Shown here piece after piece: positions 1 through 12,076 of a stretch of 64,000 bases of DNA (position 1 is its first letter; every line of letters begins with the position of its first letter). A program made the position numbers and the translations under genes. The stretch spans positions 372,001 through 436,000 of the forward strand of contig PUDQ02000033.1 in the NCBI GenBank assembly GCA_002964805.2, written 5' to 3'. Source of the DNA: Trametes villosa. Lineage: Eukaryota; Basidiomycota; Agaricomycetes; Polyporales; Polyporaceae. Below the pieces are notes generated by a model. It was given only the letters and a program-made list of their open reading frames with translations. It was not told where the DNA came from and did no database searches.

Positions 1-206
1 TGACATGAGGCCGGACTCCAGGTCCCGACCCGAACGCGCCGAAACCGTTCCACGTCGGCCTCGCGCGGCTGTACCGCGGGCTCGGGGTGAGCGCGCTCCG
101 GAGCGTGACCACGCACGGACTGCTGTGGACGATCTTCGACCTCACCGCGCAGTACGTCGACCGGCTCCCGGGCAGGGACGGCGCCGGGGACGAGCGCGAA
201 CGATAG
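1..206 (+). CDS. Mitochondrial carrier family protein, 3' end only
   Basis: This is the last exon of a gene entering from the left edge. The frame ending at the TAG at 204-206 reads LYRGLGVSALRSVTTHG followed by LLWTIFDLTAQYVDRL and a short charged tail. That is the pattern of the last helix of a mitochondrial inner-membrane solute carrier: a G-x-x-x-L-Y-R-G-x-G loop, then the sixth transmembrane segment. An in-frame TGA at 6-8 means the exon starts after it, probably at the AG at 20-21. The transported substrate cannot be told from this fragment. The family call is fairly secure and the subtype is unknown. Confidence 0.72.
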
Positions 207-468
207 AAGCCCGATGTAATGCTGTGGCGGATAGAAGCCGGCTTGTAATGTGTATATCGCGGACGCACACTGCTACCCCCTCGTGGTGCCGCCAATTCGT
301 GGTGAAAACGAGCGCACAATTGCAAGCGGCAAGAATGGATGGCGCGAACCGTGCGCGAGGTAGTGTATATGAATAGGACGGTGCAGAGATACAGCGTAGT
401 GATACATAGGCGACAGCAAGGGTAAACAAAGCAACAAGGTAAGACGCGGAAGCCGGATGGTGGACGGG

Positions 469-1730
469 TCACTCGCGGACGGCGTAAGGATGTCGGACGA
501 GCTCGTCGTAGAGGTCTGTGGGTAGGTCCCTGACGAGGGTCACTGCTATGCCGATGACGGGTAGGGCCTCTAGGGGAGGGAAGGTACGGAGCAGACGCAT
601 AGGGCTAGAGCAGAGATTGTCAACCTCGTGCACACTGCCGCAAGAAGAGTTACAGTCCTCACCTCGAGGAGTTCATCACTTCGTCGCGCATGAGCAGTAG
701 TTGCGCGATCACGCAGAGGACGTTTAGGTGGACCCCGAACGCGAGCAGGAAGTCCCACAATTGCAAGACCTGGTCGAGCGGCGGTGTACATGCACATAAT
801 GTGAGGACGGCTGCAAGGGCGAGATGTGTTTAGCATGTGGTCACTGCTGAGCTAAGGAAAGACGTACAAGGGAAAGCGTAGATCTCTGCGGAAAGATTCT
901 TGGAGCGTAGGTGCGCGTACAACTCGGGGTCCACGATCTTCAGGCACCTGTCAAGCAGCTATCGCGGCCGTCAATACGATACGCGCGAAACGTTTGGGGA
1001 TGTGTGGCTAACCTTGAGACCGTAGTGCACCCCTTCTAGTGTTGGCTGGACGTAGAGCGGACAGGATTCCTCGATGAACTTGGCGAAGCAGTAGAACGCT
1101 TCAAGCTCCGAGGGCATGGTGTACAGGAACGGCGCGGCCAGCACGTTCATTCCTTGGACGTAGGTGAAGCCGAGTTGGTCGTTCTCGTGTCGGTCTAGAG
1201 AGCGGCTCGCAAAGACATCGCATGCGGAGGGTTAAGGGCACTCACCGTGATTCCGCCATACGAACGCGTCGAGGAGCCGCACGAGCATCTCCTCGCTCAC
1301 GCGCTCCTTGAATCCACGGTCCGTCGCGAGTGTCCTTTCGGCGCGTCAGGATAAGAGGATATCCCGAAGGAAGCTCCACACACCTGAACGTGTCGTTCCT
1401 AATCTTCTCGCGGACCTCACAGGGCCCGCGCCCGACATACTCCAGGAACGCCTCCGCGGACATATCGCGCACATGCAGAAGGACCTTCCATATCCTCGGG
1501 CGCAACGTTGGGTCCTTCACAATCATATCAGCCGCCTACACCAACGCGCGCGAGCAAAGGAGACACACGACATCGGAGGGGATCCCGTCGACGAGGATCA
1601 ACCGCCGCAACTTCTTGGTCGCCTCCTCCACATCGGACGCCGAGCGCGCCTTCGACGCGCTCTTGTACCTGTCCAGGATCTTGCTGAACGAGTGCGCCGT
1701 CGCGACGGCCGATTCTTTTGCGGCAGACAT
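469..1730 (-). CDS. BUB2: Mitotic checkpoint GTPase-activating protein Bub2 (TBC domain)
   Basis: This is a Rab-GAP/TBC-domain protein of the Bub2/Cdc16 type. In yeasts Bub2 works with Bfa1 at the spindle pole body as GAP for a Tem1/Spg1-like GTPase and holds back mitotic exit or septation. The start MSAAKES at 1728-1730 leads into KLRRLILVDGIPSD, the usual Bub2 N-terminus, then LRPRIWKVLLHV. Both catalytic fingers are present: IRNDTFR (the IxxDxxR arginine finger) and YVQGMNVLAAPFLY (the glutamine finger). The last exons give WDFLLAFGVHLNVLC and end in DELVRHPYAVRE. The coding part is split into about six exons. An in-frame extension upstream to 1841 is Pro/Ala-rich and unlike the family, so I prefer the internal ATG. 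The gene is divergent from the AP-4 gene. Confidence 0.88.
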
Positions 1731-1926
1731 GGGCCCAGAGGCAGAGGGAGACGGAGACGGAGGTGTAGGTGGTGCAGCAGCAAGTCGCGACGGGCCGCAC
1801 CTGGCGACCTCGGCGCGCGAGCGCGCGCGGGGTTCAGCCACAACTGGGTTTGCTGCGAACCACTGCTATGTCGCGCTCTGGGACGCTCTGTGCTTGACCT
1901 CGTACTCTTACTACTGTCTGGACGCG
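1731..1926. promoter_or_regulatory. Shared divergent promoter, BUB2 / AP-4 epsilon
   Basis: These 196 bases lie between the start codons of two divergently transcribed genes and must hold both 5' leaders. No TATA box is evident. The function is inferred from position alone. Confidence 0.5.
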
Positions 1927-4900
1927 ATGGACGTGCCGTTCTCGTCGTCGGGGGCGATGAGCAGGGCCCACTACGCGCTTGTCCGGAAGATAGAGATCGC
2001 TACTCCCCAGGCCGCGGACCAGATCCTCCTCGCGGAAGTGCAGTCTATCCAGTACCAGCTCACGCGCTCTACCTTGACCTTGGTCAGTCAAAGTGTATCC
2101 CTTCTACCTGTCTTGAAGCTTATGGTACGTGTAGAAACAATGCAAAGAGTACTTGATTCTTCTGCTGTACTGCGCGATGACCGTAAACCCTGGGACGCAT
2201 GTTGACCTTGAGTTCGCCCTTCCGCACGCCATCAACTTGGCAGAGGCTGGCCAAACGGTGCAAGACAAGCGTTCGGGTAGGTAGGCGTGCGTAGGGCTCA
2301 CTTAGCGAAGGCTACATAGTCTTTACAGGATACCTGTTCTGTGCCGAAGTCATGCCCCCGGAGCACGAGCTGCAACTTATGCTGGTCAACTCGGTCCGCA
2401 AGGTAGGATAATCACAGCTAGAGCTGGGCCAAATGTGTATCATGATCTGCGTCAGGACCTAGAGAGCTTGGAGATATCTCGTATATGCCTGGCCCTGGAT
2501 ACCCTAAGCCAATCGCCCTCGAGGGACGTCATACCCGCCGTACAATCTCGTCTACACGATCTACTCTCGCACAATTCGTCAGTGTGTTGCCTTCTTCGTG
2601 ACCCCCCAAATACAAGTGATTTACCCTTGCTGCACAGCGTCCATATTAGGCGAAGGGCTCTATACGCGTTCAATGCATTGGCTGAGCGTGATCCAGACAT
2701 TCTCAGAGATATTGCGAGCAAGGCCCGGAAGCGGCTCGCCGACCCCGAACCTGTCGTACTCGTTGCTGCTCTGACCTTGGCGGAGACCTTGCTCAAAGTG
2801 AGGCGTCCAGAATCTGGATACCGTGACGGATGATTTCTGACCCTGGGGCCGTCCACAGGCGGAGCTGCTCCCAACGGACAAGTACCACAAAGTCCTCTCG
2901 GGATTGCTAGATTCGACCTTTTCACGTCGGCCCGACCCCGCTCGCTCCCAACCGCTCATCAGGCTCATCCAAGGCATTGCAGCCATTGGGTACGTGCGTA
3001 CAGCCTGCCCATGCCCAGCAAAATACTCATGTGCGTCGCAGGCCGTCGGCGCAAGACCTGCAGATAGTACTGGACATCGTCCGCCACTATGCCTCAAAAG
3101 GCCCCTCTGCCTATGGTGAGCTTGCGGTTCTATATCGATGTCTTCCGAATCCTACTGATATGTGTCTACAGCGATCGTCTACCAATGCTTCTCTGCTATC
3201 TCCACATGCTCTGCAGAAGCGCTACTAGCAGTACAAGCAAGTTCTAGCACCTCCTTTATACAAGAGGTCCGCCAGCTCTTGACCTCACATGAGCCAAATG
3301 GCCTCTACCTGTTTATCCACTGCTTGTCTTCTGTCGACCCCAAGCTTTGGGCGGGCACGAATCCAGAAATACCTGCCGTACTGGAGGAATGGGAGGTCGA
3401 ACGTGTCATGAGTCTCCTCGACAGCGAGGACAAGCTGATACGGAAGAAGGTTAGTGCCACCCCGCTCGTTCAATGACTCGGTAGCTGACGGACGCTAGTA
3501 GACATTGCGTACGCTTTGGCGCGTCGACCAGTCCATCGTTGAGTCCTATTACGCTCGTGCGCTACAAGGCCAGCTACCCGCAGCCTCCGGCCAGGGCTTC
3601 GATGAGCTGCTCCCTCGGCTCTTGGAGATTGCGGATGTCGTCTCCGTGGAGGACGGAGAGTCTTATGCGCACGAGCTCCAGAACGTACTGAAGGCCGTCG
3701 AAGGCGACGAACCTCTGAACAAACGACCTGTGTTACAAGAGGCAGTAGAGGAGCTGCTGATTCGCATACATACAGGCAAGTCGCTGCTTACGGATGGTAA
3801 GTGCGTTCCTCTCACCTCTCCTCGCAGGAGATAGCTCCTGGCGAAGCGGATGCATTGGCGCGCTGTTTGCCACCCTGGTGAACAAGGATACCGAGGCCGG
3901 ACCCACTCTCATGGTGATCCTCACTGCCCTTCTATGCGAATACCTCGAGCTTTCCCCCATCTCGCCGGTGGAGCTCCTACGTGCACTCGCCTCCAGGTTA
4001 CCGTCTTACCCCGGTTCGTCCTTGATATACACTCTACCATTTCCCCCTTGTTAACCCCTCTTAGCTGCTATTCAGGATGCATGCCTTATCACAATGTTGC
4101 GAATATCTATAGCATGTGAGGTGGTGCCTGCTGAGGTGCTCGAGATAGTGAAGGAGCTTCACTCACACGGAGGGCGGCATATTAAGCGGGTGAGTATCAA
4201 TGTGGACTGGTTTACGGCCCTGCATGCTGACCCCTACCTGCTTTAGAGATGCGACCAGTTCATCAACCTCTCACAGGCGAAGGACACACTCCAGCGTATC
4301 ATCGCAAGCACGAGCTCGTCTTCGGTGTGTACTGCCATCCTTGCGTCGAAGGCCACCCCCCTGATCACCGCACAGCTGCCCGACTTCGTCGTTGCACTAG
4401 AGAAACATGAAGCAAAACAGCAACGGGCGATATCCCGTTCCCCAATGATCCTCCCGAGCTCTCCTCCGTTGAAGCCCCACACCCCCGAGCCCACGTCCTC
4501 TCGCGCCTCACCCTCCCCCGGCAAGCTTCGCTACGCCGCATACGAGGCCCCGAGGGCCCCGCAGCGGATGCGACGCGTGAGCAGCAGCAGCTCCCGGCAC
4601 TCTGACGATGGCAGCGTACGGAGCAGCAGCTACGGACGCGCATACGAGGATCCGCTTGCGGCGACGGTGACCGCTGGAGAGCTGACCCTCGCAGCGCAGA
4701 CGTCTGACTTGCGTTCGATCTCAAGTGTAGGTTTTTCTCAATGTACGTCTAAGGCCGTTGTCCTGACGGTCGGTTCACAGGGCTCCCCACGATCTCGCCT
4801 GTCGCCCCTACCTGTTGTCCAGATCATGGATGAGGAGACGTTGGTACGGCACTCCGAATGAGCATCTCTTACCGTGACCCTGACGTTTCATCAGACGACG

Positions 4901-5335
4901 GACCTCATCGCGCTGGATTCACCGTTCATCGCCGAGCCCACGCCCTCGATAGCGAGTACCCTCAGCATCGCGGAGCACGACTTTGAGCCAACCTGGAACA
5001 GCCTCGAGTCATCCACCTCTCGCGGATGGTGCGAGTCCTCGATCGACGCTGTGTTGCGGCGCCTGCAGGGTCTGCAGCGCCAGCTGAAAGTAACGGAGCG
5101 GGATCGGCCACCCTTCGAAGGTATGCGCCGTTATCTAGGTGGTGTCGGAGGGATCGTGCTCATCTGCATCGCAGGCGACTTGAAGATTGTAGTATGCCCC
5201 ACTGTCGCCCCCGCCTCCTCGACGGAGGGACTCGCTGCCATCCGCTTGAAGGAGAGCGACGACGATAGTTGTCTGTGGTGGCTAAGCTGCGAAGACGAGC
5301 AGCTCCGGAACATCATCAAGGCCACCCTCAGGTAA
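1927..5335 (+). CDS. AP-4 adaptor complex large subunit epsilon
   Basis: This is a large adaptin, by family knowledge part of the AP-4 coat that sorts cargo at the trans-Golgi network. It opens with MDVPFSSSGAMSRAHYALV. HEAT-like helical repeats follow: HELQLMLVNSVRKDLESL, then SRDVIPAVQSRLHDLLSHN, then HIRRRALYAFNALAERD. This matches epsilon adaptin (compare the family's VNT-VKDLQS and EMIPAV segments) better than gamma, alpha or delta. A Ser/Pro-rich hinge lies around 4430-4700, and a short C-terminal part ends in IIKATLR. About fifteen short introns interrupt it. I chose the ATG at 1927 because the longer upstream frame is low-complexity and overlaps the BUB2 leader. The adaptin call is firm; epsilon rather than another large chain is likely. 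Confidence 0.82.
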
Positions 5336-5462
5336 TCGCGCGAAGGCAAGCCGGAGGAGCGGTCTGTAAGAGCAACAAGCGGGGTGCCGGGCGCAGAGCA
5401 GCATTAGACCCTTGCGTTGGCAGTATGTGATCTATCTATACACTTGATTTGGCGACTGCTAT

Positions 5463-7502
5463 CTATCGTGTCTGGACGTAATCATCGATCTTGAGCAACA
5501 GGCAGACGGTCTCCGTCGAGAGCTCGATGGCGCTTGTCGAGACCAGCAGGGGCTGAACGACGTCCTCCTCCAGGATGTTGGAGATCAGGCCCTGTTCGCG
5601 CGTCAGTATACAGTATGACAGGATCCGGGATGTGTATTCTGACCTTGCGAACGTTGATACCAGCGTTCCGCTCGCCGAGCGCGTGCCGGTTCCGGAGCTC
5701 GGTGACGATCGCGATGGGGTTGAGACCAGCGTTCTCAGCAAGCGTCGTGGGGATCACCTCCAGCGCATCGGCATATGCCTGGAAACAGTACGCCTCCATA
5801 CCCTTGAGCGAGTTCGCGTATTGTGAGAGTAGCCTTGAGACGTGGATCTCGGGCGCGCCACCACCAGCAATCAGTGCCCTAGGCAAACCCGAGGTGAGCA
5901 ATAACGCAGAAGAGATGGCTTGTGCTATATACCTCTTCTTGACGAGACACCGGACGACACAGAGCGCGTCGTGCAGACTGCGCTCGCACTCCTCGAGGAC
6001 GAGGCTGTTGCTGCCCATTGCGAGCACGCTGACGGTGCGACCCCTGTTCTTCACACCCGTGATGCGGACAACCTTCGCGCCTGCGTGCGTGGTCTCCTCC
6101 ACGAGGTCAGCATACCCGAGCTTGTCCTCCGTGAACGCGTCGATGTCCGCCACGGGCTTGCACCCCAGGCTCTTCGACAGGAACTCGATCTCGTCGCGCT
6201 CGACATCCTTCACGACGAGGATGTTGAGGCGCTTGAGGAAGGTGAGCGAGATGTCGTCGACGGCGTCGCGGAGGATGGACTTCTGGATGAGGAGGACGTT
6301 GCAGTTCGCCTTCTTGATCTTCTTGCAGATGTTGAGCAGGTACTGCCGGCCCTCCTTGATCACCTTGTCCATTTGGCGGTAGTCGTTGATCACAACGGTG
6401 TTATCCATCTACAGGATAAATGCGTCAGGAGCTGTGGCATGGTCATTATCGGGGTGAGAACACACATCGGGCTTGGGTGCGCTCAGCTGGAACTGGATGA
6501 GACCAATCTTCGCCTTCTCTATCCGCGTAGGGCCCCCAACAGTGGTGACAACGTTCTGGTTAAGAACGACACCATCGACCAGCTCAGTGTCCTCAATCGT
6601 GCCGCCGACCTTCTTGACAATCCGGATGTCACGAAGGTCGACATTTGACGAGGTAGAGGTCGCAAGACGCGTTACCGCAGAAACGGCAATGGGGGCAAGG
6701 GTAGAGGAGTATTGGGACACAATCTACAGAGCAAGTACTACGTCAGGATCCCCGATACACGGCCATAGTCAATGCACGTACCTTCGAGTTTAGTGAGGTC
6801 GTAGCCGCGCGGAGGAGAGAGGTTTTGTCTTCGAGGTTGATTGGCGTAGAGATCTCGGTGAGGTACTCAACGGCCTTCGCCGACGCCTTTTGGAACGATT
6901 CCGCGATGATGGTGGGGTGCATGCCTTTCTGCAGCATCTTTTCCGCGGCGCCGAGAAGGCTGCCAGCAAGAACAACGACTGACGTAGTGCCGTCACCTGC
7001 CTCGACATCTTGTGCGGCAGAGAGATCGACAAGCTGATCTGCTCTGAGCCCGGAGCCATATGTGGACGAATAACCGCACTTACCATCTTCGCTGCGGGGT
7101 GCAATGCTTGGATGCTTTTCAGGATAGTAGCACCATCGTTCGTGATGATCAGCTCTCCTTTGGAGGTTTGGATCTTGGGATGCACTTAGTATGCTTCGCA
7201 AAGACACCGCCCGGATATTGGTGCGCACCATCTTGTCCATACCCCTCGGGCCCAGGGACGTCCGGACCGCGTCGCTGATGGCTACAGCAACAGTATATCA
7301 ACATTTGACGCGACTGAATGATATGTCTGTTCATGCGCACCCTTGGCCGCGACCATGTTAGACAGGCGCACTTCCATAGGTTTGCCCTATGCTTGCATTA
7401 GCACCGCGCACGATCAAAACCAAGGCTCGGTAGTACCTTGTCATTGAAGGCCTTGTTCCCCACCGTGTGGGCGGGCTGAGCAGCAGGAGGGACGGCGGCC
7501 AT
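5463..7502 (-). CDS. CCT4: T-complex protein 1 subunit delta (CCT4)
   Basis: This is one of the eight subunits of the cytosolic chaperonin TRiC/CCT, which folds actin, tubulin and WD40 proteins using ATP. The product starts [19 protein letters not shown] and continues with [20 protein letters not shown] and GPRGMDKM. It carries [10 protein letters not shown] and the ATP-site motif [17 protein letters not shown]. Downstream are [33 protein letters not shown], the [11 protein letters not shown] loop and [10 protein letters not shown], with the delta-type C-terminus [13 protein letters not shown]...KIDDYVQTR. All these segments line up with CCT delta over its full length, about 530 residues after splicing of roughly seven introns. 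It shares a 178-base upstream region with UFD1. Confidence 0.96.
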
Positions 7503-7680
7503 GGCGGAGGATGAGGAGATGGACGAAGGCGAAAGTGCTCTGAATTGCGAGGCGCGTCGTTTCTTAGGCGCCCATTTCATTGCACGTGAAGCACAAGCGC
7601 CCGGGATTACGCGTTTGGCCACCGCGCGTCCACTGCATCTCCTCCGCTCTTCTCCTCCGCCCCTCATCTCGCCCGCAGAC
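7503..7680. promoter_or_regulatory. Shared divergent promoter, CCT4 / UFD1
   Basis: These 178 bases separate the two start codons. The right part is a pyrimidine-rich stretch (about 7620-7675) of the kind often found in the 5' leaders of well-expressed fungal genes. The role is inferred from position. Confidence 0.5.
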
Positions 7681-9426
7681 ATGGACTTTGTATGTGATTC
7701 AGCTCAACTGTAGGCTGTAGCCGACTTATGCATATATCAGTTTGATCAACAGAATCCGTTTGGTGGTGGCGCCGGCCCAGCCGGCTTGTTCGCCCAATTC
7801 GCCCAGTAAGTGCTTCGCCACACTCTGAGCGGACGTACATATTGACCTGATCCGCAGAGGACTAGGAGGTCCTGGTATCCGTCGGATGGGCAGACCAAAC
7901 CCTAGAGCCTACGATGAATACTTCAAGGCATACAGCGTCGCAATGCTCCCTGGGAGACCGCGAGACAACGTGAGCTACGGCGGGAAGAGTGCGTACGCCC
8001 TACGTCATGTACGGGAGAATTATGCTCATCCGTCCTAGTCATCATGCCCCCCTCTGTCCTTGCGAATCTCACGCAAATGGAGCTCGAGTCCCCTTGGATG
8101 TTCAAGCTGCGGAACCCTGCGAATCCGGCTGCTTCTACGCACTGTGGTGTTCTCGAGTTCATCGCCGAGGAGGGCTGCGTGCACCTGCCCTACTGGATGA
8201 TGAAGACACTGCGGCTGAACGAGGGTGATCCTATCAGGATCACTGGTGCGGAACTCCCGAAGGGCAAGCTTGTGAAGCTGCAGGCTCAGACAGTAGACTT
8301 CATCGAGATCTCGGACCCTAAGGCAGTGTGAGTTCGTTCCCCCTCCCATACGGGCTCGCAGCTCTGAAATCCCATTTCACAGTCTTGAGCAAGCATTGCG
8401 GAACTTCTCCGCCCTCACTCAGGGTGACATCATCGAGATCTCCTACAACACTATAGTCTTCCGGCTCCTCATCATGGAGACGCATCCGGGTGGCGAGGGT
8501 ATCAGCGTCCTCGACACAGATCTGGAGGTCGACTTCGCAACCCCCGTCGGATACGTCGAGCCAGAACGACCGAAGCCTGCGCCCGCACCTACTATGGCTT
8601 CCAAGCTCAACATTGACCTGAGCTCCTCCACGCCAGGGTCATCCCGTCCTTCATCGTCTCTGGGCGGTGCGTTCGCAGGCGCAGCCCCAAGAGCCGGCGC
8701 CCTCAGCAAAGGGGGCGATCACTGGGAGAGTTTCAAGGGCAAGGGCGAGACGCTCACGGGACGCAAGACTAAGGGCAAGGGCATTAGCCATAGGAAGGCC
8801 GAAGACGCCCCAGAGGGAAGCAAGATCATTCGTACAGAGTACGAATCGTTTCCGTGTTCTAAGCTACGTTGTGGGGTTACTGACAAATTCTCCCTCAGTC
8901 AACATCGCATCGTGACCAACAGCAGCCTCGAGGGTGAAGTGCCAGCACCAGCTCCTCTGAACTTGCCGTTCGGAAAGCTGTTCTTTGGCTTCACCGTCCA
9001 GCCTTATGTACCGCCCGAGAAGAAGTCGACGGATTCCCCATCCCAAGTATGCGCATATCTCATAATCCCCATCCTCGCCCGCTTTGCTTACATTTCTATG
9101 CATAGCCATCCGCCTTCGCGGGTTCTGGCAACTCTCTCACCGGGCGTTCCCAACCCTCATCGCAGTCCCAGCCTTCTGCGAAAGGGAAGGAGAGAGAACA
9201 AGCCTCGTCTTCAGCGTCGTGGGGCAATGGCGGACAGACCCTCGGCTCCCGTCCCTCACAGCCCGCGGCGAACTCGCAGCCGCGTGCAATGGGAGCGGGC
9301 GGCGCGTCCGTACCCGTCATACCGCAGCGGCGTGGGACACAGCAGCAGGAGCGGGAACGGAGCCCGACGCCGGACTTCGGGGTCGACGACGAGGACGACG
9401 TGATGTACTACAGCGACGATGATTGA
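7681..9426 (+). CDS. UFD1: Ubiquitin fusion degradation protein 1
   Basis: This is the Cdc48/p97 cofactor subunit that, with Npl4, recruits ubiquitylated substrates for extraction and proteasomal degradation, including ER-associated degradation. A tiny first exon encodes MDF and is followed by a Gly/Phe/Gln-rich start. The conserved Ufd1 domain then reads [70 protein letters not shown] and [19 protein letters not shown]. The C-terminal half is Ser/Pro-rich and contains [20 protein letters not shown]. It ends in an acidic [13 protein letters not shown]. Six or so short introns are present. The match is full length, and the start at 7681 agrees with the family. Confidence 0.95.
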
Positions 9427-9665
9427 GACGGACGGACCGTATTCTTGGACTCCAGCTACTCTCTCTTGCATGGCGGCACCCGCCCATCCTGCGACGAACG
9501 ACACGACGATGACGCGGAAGAGGGCGTGTGTATCGGTTACATTGTACGATTTAGTCAGTCTATCACAATAGAACATGTTTGTTACATTCTGCGAGGTATA
9601 CACCCGATTCAGAGCTCCAGCGTTCATAAGGTAGCGTAGACGGAGAGCATGCACATAACAGCCAC

Positions 9666-11829
9666 TCAAAGCATGACGACGCCGACGCCCTTGCCCGCGG
9701 GCACGTCGTCCACAGCGTTGACACCAGACACGGGCGCGGTGCGCCAGTTGTACAAGTAGAAGTTGAGTAGACCGTCGCCCTGGCCGAACTAGACGCAAAC
9801 AAGGGCTTAGCCCGACATTACGATCCGGCGAGGGAGAATTACGCACCTTGAGATCCCGCAGGATGGACACGTTGTCCATGAGCGTGAGCGCGTTGAACAC
9901 GTCGAACCCAGCCTTCTCCGCGATGACGAGCGCGTCGCCGATGACATCCTCGAGACGCTTCTTCAGGCGGCCGCTCTCCTCCGCGCCCGCCTCGAACGCG
10001 GTCTCCGTGCCGTAGTAGAAGAGGTACGCGGCGTTGAGCAGGTTGTGCTTGTCGTGGTTCATGATCGTCGACGGGAGGGAGTAGAACGAGACGAAGTCCG
10101 TGACCTTGTGCGTCTTCGGGTTCTGCGCGTCGCGGGTAGATCTTATCAGCGTCTCTGTATGCATGAGCATGTGTGAAGAGAGGCCGTACCTCGACGACGT
10201 ATGTCCAGACGACCTGGCCGTCTCGCTTGTTCTTCCAGCTATCTGCTCCCCGAGGGCCTTCGCCAAGGCCGCTGAGGAACTGGTGGCGGACCTCGTCCTC
10301 GTTCATGATCGGCGACATGGTGAAGCGGTTCATGTACCGGCTGAACAGGTCGGTGACCTGCGGCACATCCTGCTCCGCCATTTCCCGCAGGCCTTGGTCT
10401 AGCAGACGTGGGCGGTCGGGTAGCTTGTGTAGGCGGATCATGCGCGCCTGCGTCATGTTGGAGGGGACGCTGGTGAAGCGCACGGAGACGAGCTTGGGGA
10501 TGTTCAAACAGCGATGGAAGTATCTAAGCGATGAAGTGAGCAGAGCGTCAGATGATCCATAGATCCCATACCTACCGACAGCTCGAAACGGGTGTTGGCA
10601 GCAGGACACCACCGGTGTACAGCGCCTGGAAGATACCCTTCAAATGGCATTGGCGGGTGACCTCTTTGATGAGTACAGGTGCAAGACGCTTGGAGCGCAG
10701 CTTCTTGTGCACGCATAGGTAGTTGACTTCGCTCGCGTCGAACTCGCTAAGAGACAAGCGATCGTGTAAGAAGCATAAAATGAGAGTAACACCGTGGAAG
10801 CTACTTTTCGCGGACCCGTACGCGTACCGGGACGGCTGAGATGAACGCGACCAGCTTCTTGGTGGAGCTCACCCGGACGCCGACATGCCAGTCCTTGTGG
10901 TAGCCTGGAGGCTTCAAAGCCCTGTGTAGATGTACGCATGAGCTCACGAGCTCACGAGTTTGGGGCAGGGCAACGCAGAGAGACGTACCATGAGAGGAAT
11001 TCCGCGGAGTATTGGAACCGGAACGATTCGTCGTCATCCTCGACATAGTTGGCAGAGAGCAGCTCGTACAGTTCGCGCAGCTAACCGCAGGCGCGTCAAT
11101 CCCGTGCCGGAGGTACACAGTGGCAAAATGTACCTCTGCTGGGTTGTTGATGTCCAGTGTTGACCACATAAACTCCTTCGGCAGGGGGTATGCGTCCTGC
11201 TGAACTTCTTCGCGCGGTTTCGATGGCTCGATGGGTCCATCGACCTCGGGTGGGGCCTCTCCTACACGAGGATGTCAAGCGCACCGTATAAGAGCCGCGC
11301 GAGCATAGCCCACTCACCCAGTTGCGGTACGGGTTGAGTTCCCCAGAACTAAAGCATCGGTCAGTCAACTTAGATGCCTTGCCCGTACCGGATGCCCACT
11401 CGCCTTGTGCCCGCCCGTATCCTTCTTACCGCGCCCGCCGACGCCCGCCTTGCCCTGGATCACATCCTTAATCTTCATCTGCTCGAGCGCCTGCCTGACG
11501 AGCTCCGGGTCCGCCTGTGCAGCGGCCTCGCCGCCCTCCGCGCGGACCTTCTCGAGCACGATCTTGACCACATCCTCGGGGATCGCGTCCTTGCCCCCGC
11601 CGCGGAGCGCGTTGAGGGCCTTGATCGCCTTCGACCGCTTCTTCTTTTTCTTCTTGCCCGCCGTCGACGGGCTCGCCGCCTGCAGGGAGGACGAGCCCGC
11701 GGCGTCCTGCTCGTCGTCGGAGCCCTCGGAGCCGGACGCGGCGCCATCTTCGCCGGCGGCGAGCGCGGCCGCCTGCTCGACGACCTCCTTCTCTTTCGCT
11801 TTCTGCTGGGATGTCGATGCTTCGGACAT
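9666..11829 (-). CDS. NMT1: Glycylpeptide N-tetradecanoyltransferase (N-myristoyltransferase)
   Basis: This enzyme transfers myristate from myristoyl-CoA to the N-terminal glycine of target proteins in the cytosol. The N-terminal region is acidic, then Lys-rich ([14 protein letters not shown]), as is usual for the ribosome-associating tail of NMTs. The catalytic part includes [16 protein letters not shown], then the signature [20 protein letters not shown] and [19 protein letters not shown]. It is followed by [27 protein letters not shown] and [12 protein letters not shown]. The very C-terminus is GVGVVML; NMTs end in Leu because the terminal carboxylate acts in catalysis, so the stop at 9666-9668 is credible. 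About seven introns are present. The start at 11829 gives an acidic leader of normal length. Confidence 0.95.
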
Positions 11830-12076
11830 GGTTGCGCGAGAGCAGCTGGGGTGGTGTGGGTATGAAGAAGACCTGGACTTGGTATGACGTGCACCGCCGT
11901 CCGCTGCTCAAGGCGCTTCCGTATAAATCGGAGATCAGCTGCGTGCCTTAGCTTCAGGAAAAGTCATGACATCTCTCTATTCCAGGCACAGCTCTAGCAG
12001 GAAGCAAAGGCCAATATACAACAAATAAACATAGCAGGACATATGCAAATCCTCAACATCAATGAAAATCACCAGA

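Noticed and set aside
1731..1841. Longer N-terminus for BUB2 starting at 1841
   Set aside because: The extra 37 residues are Pro/Ala/Ser low-complexity and absent from Bub2 proteins, and they would occupy most of the shared promoter.
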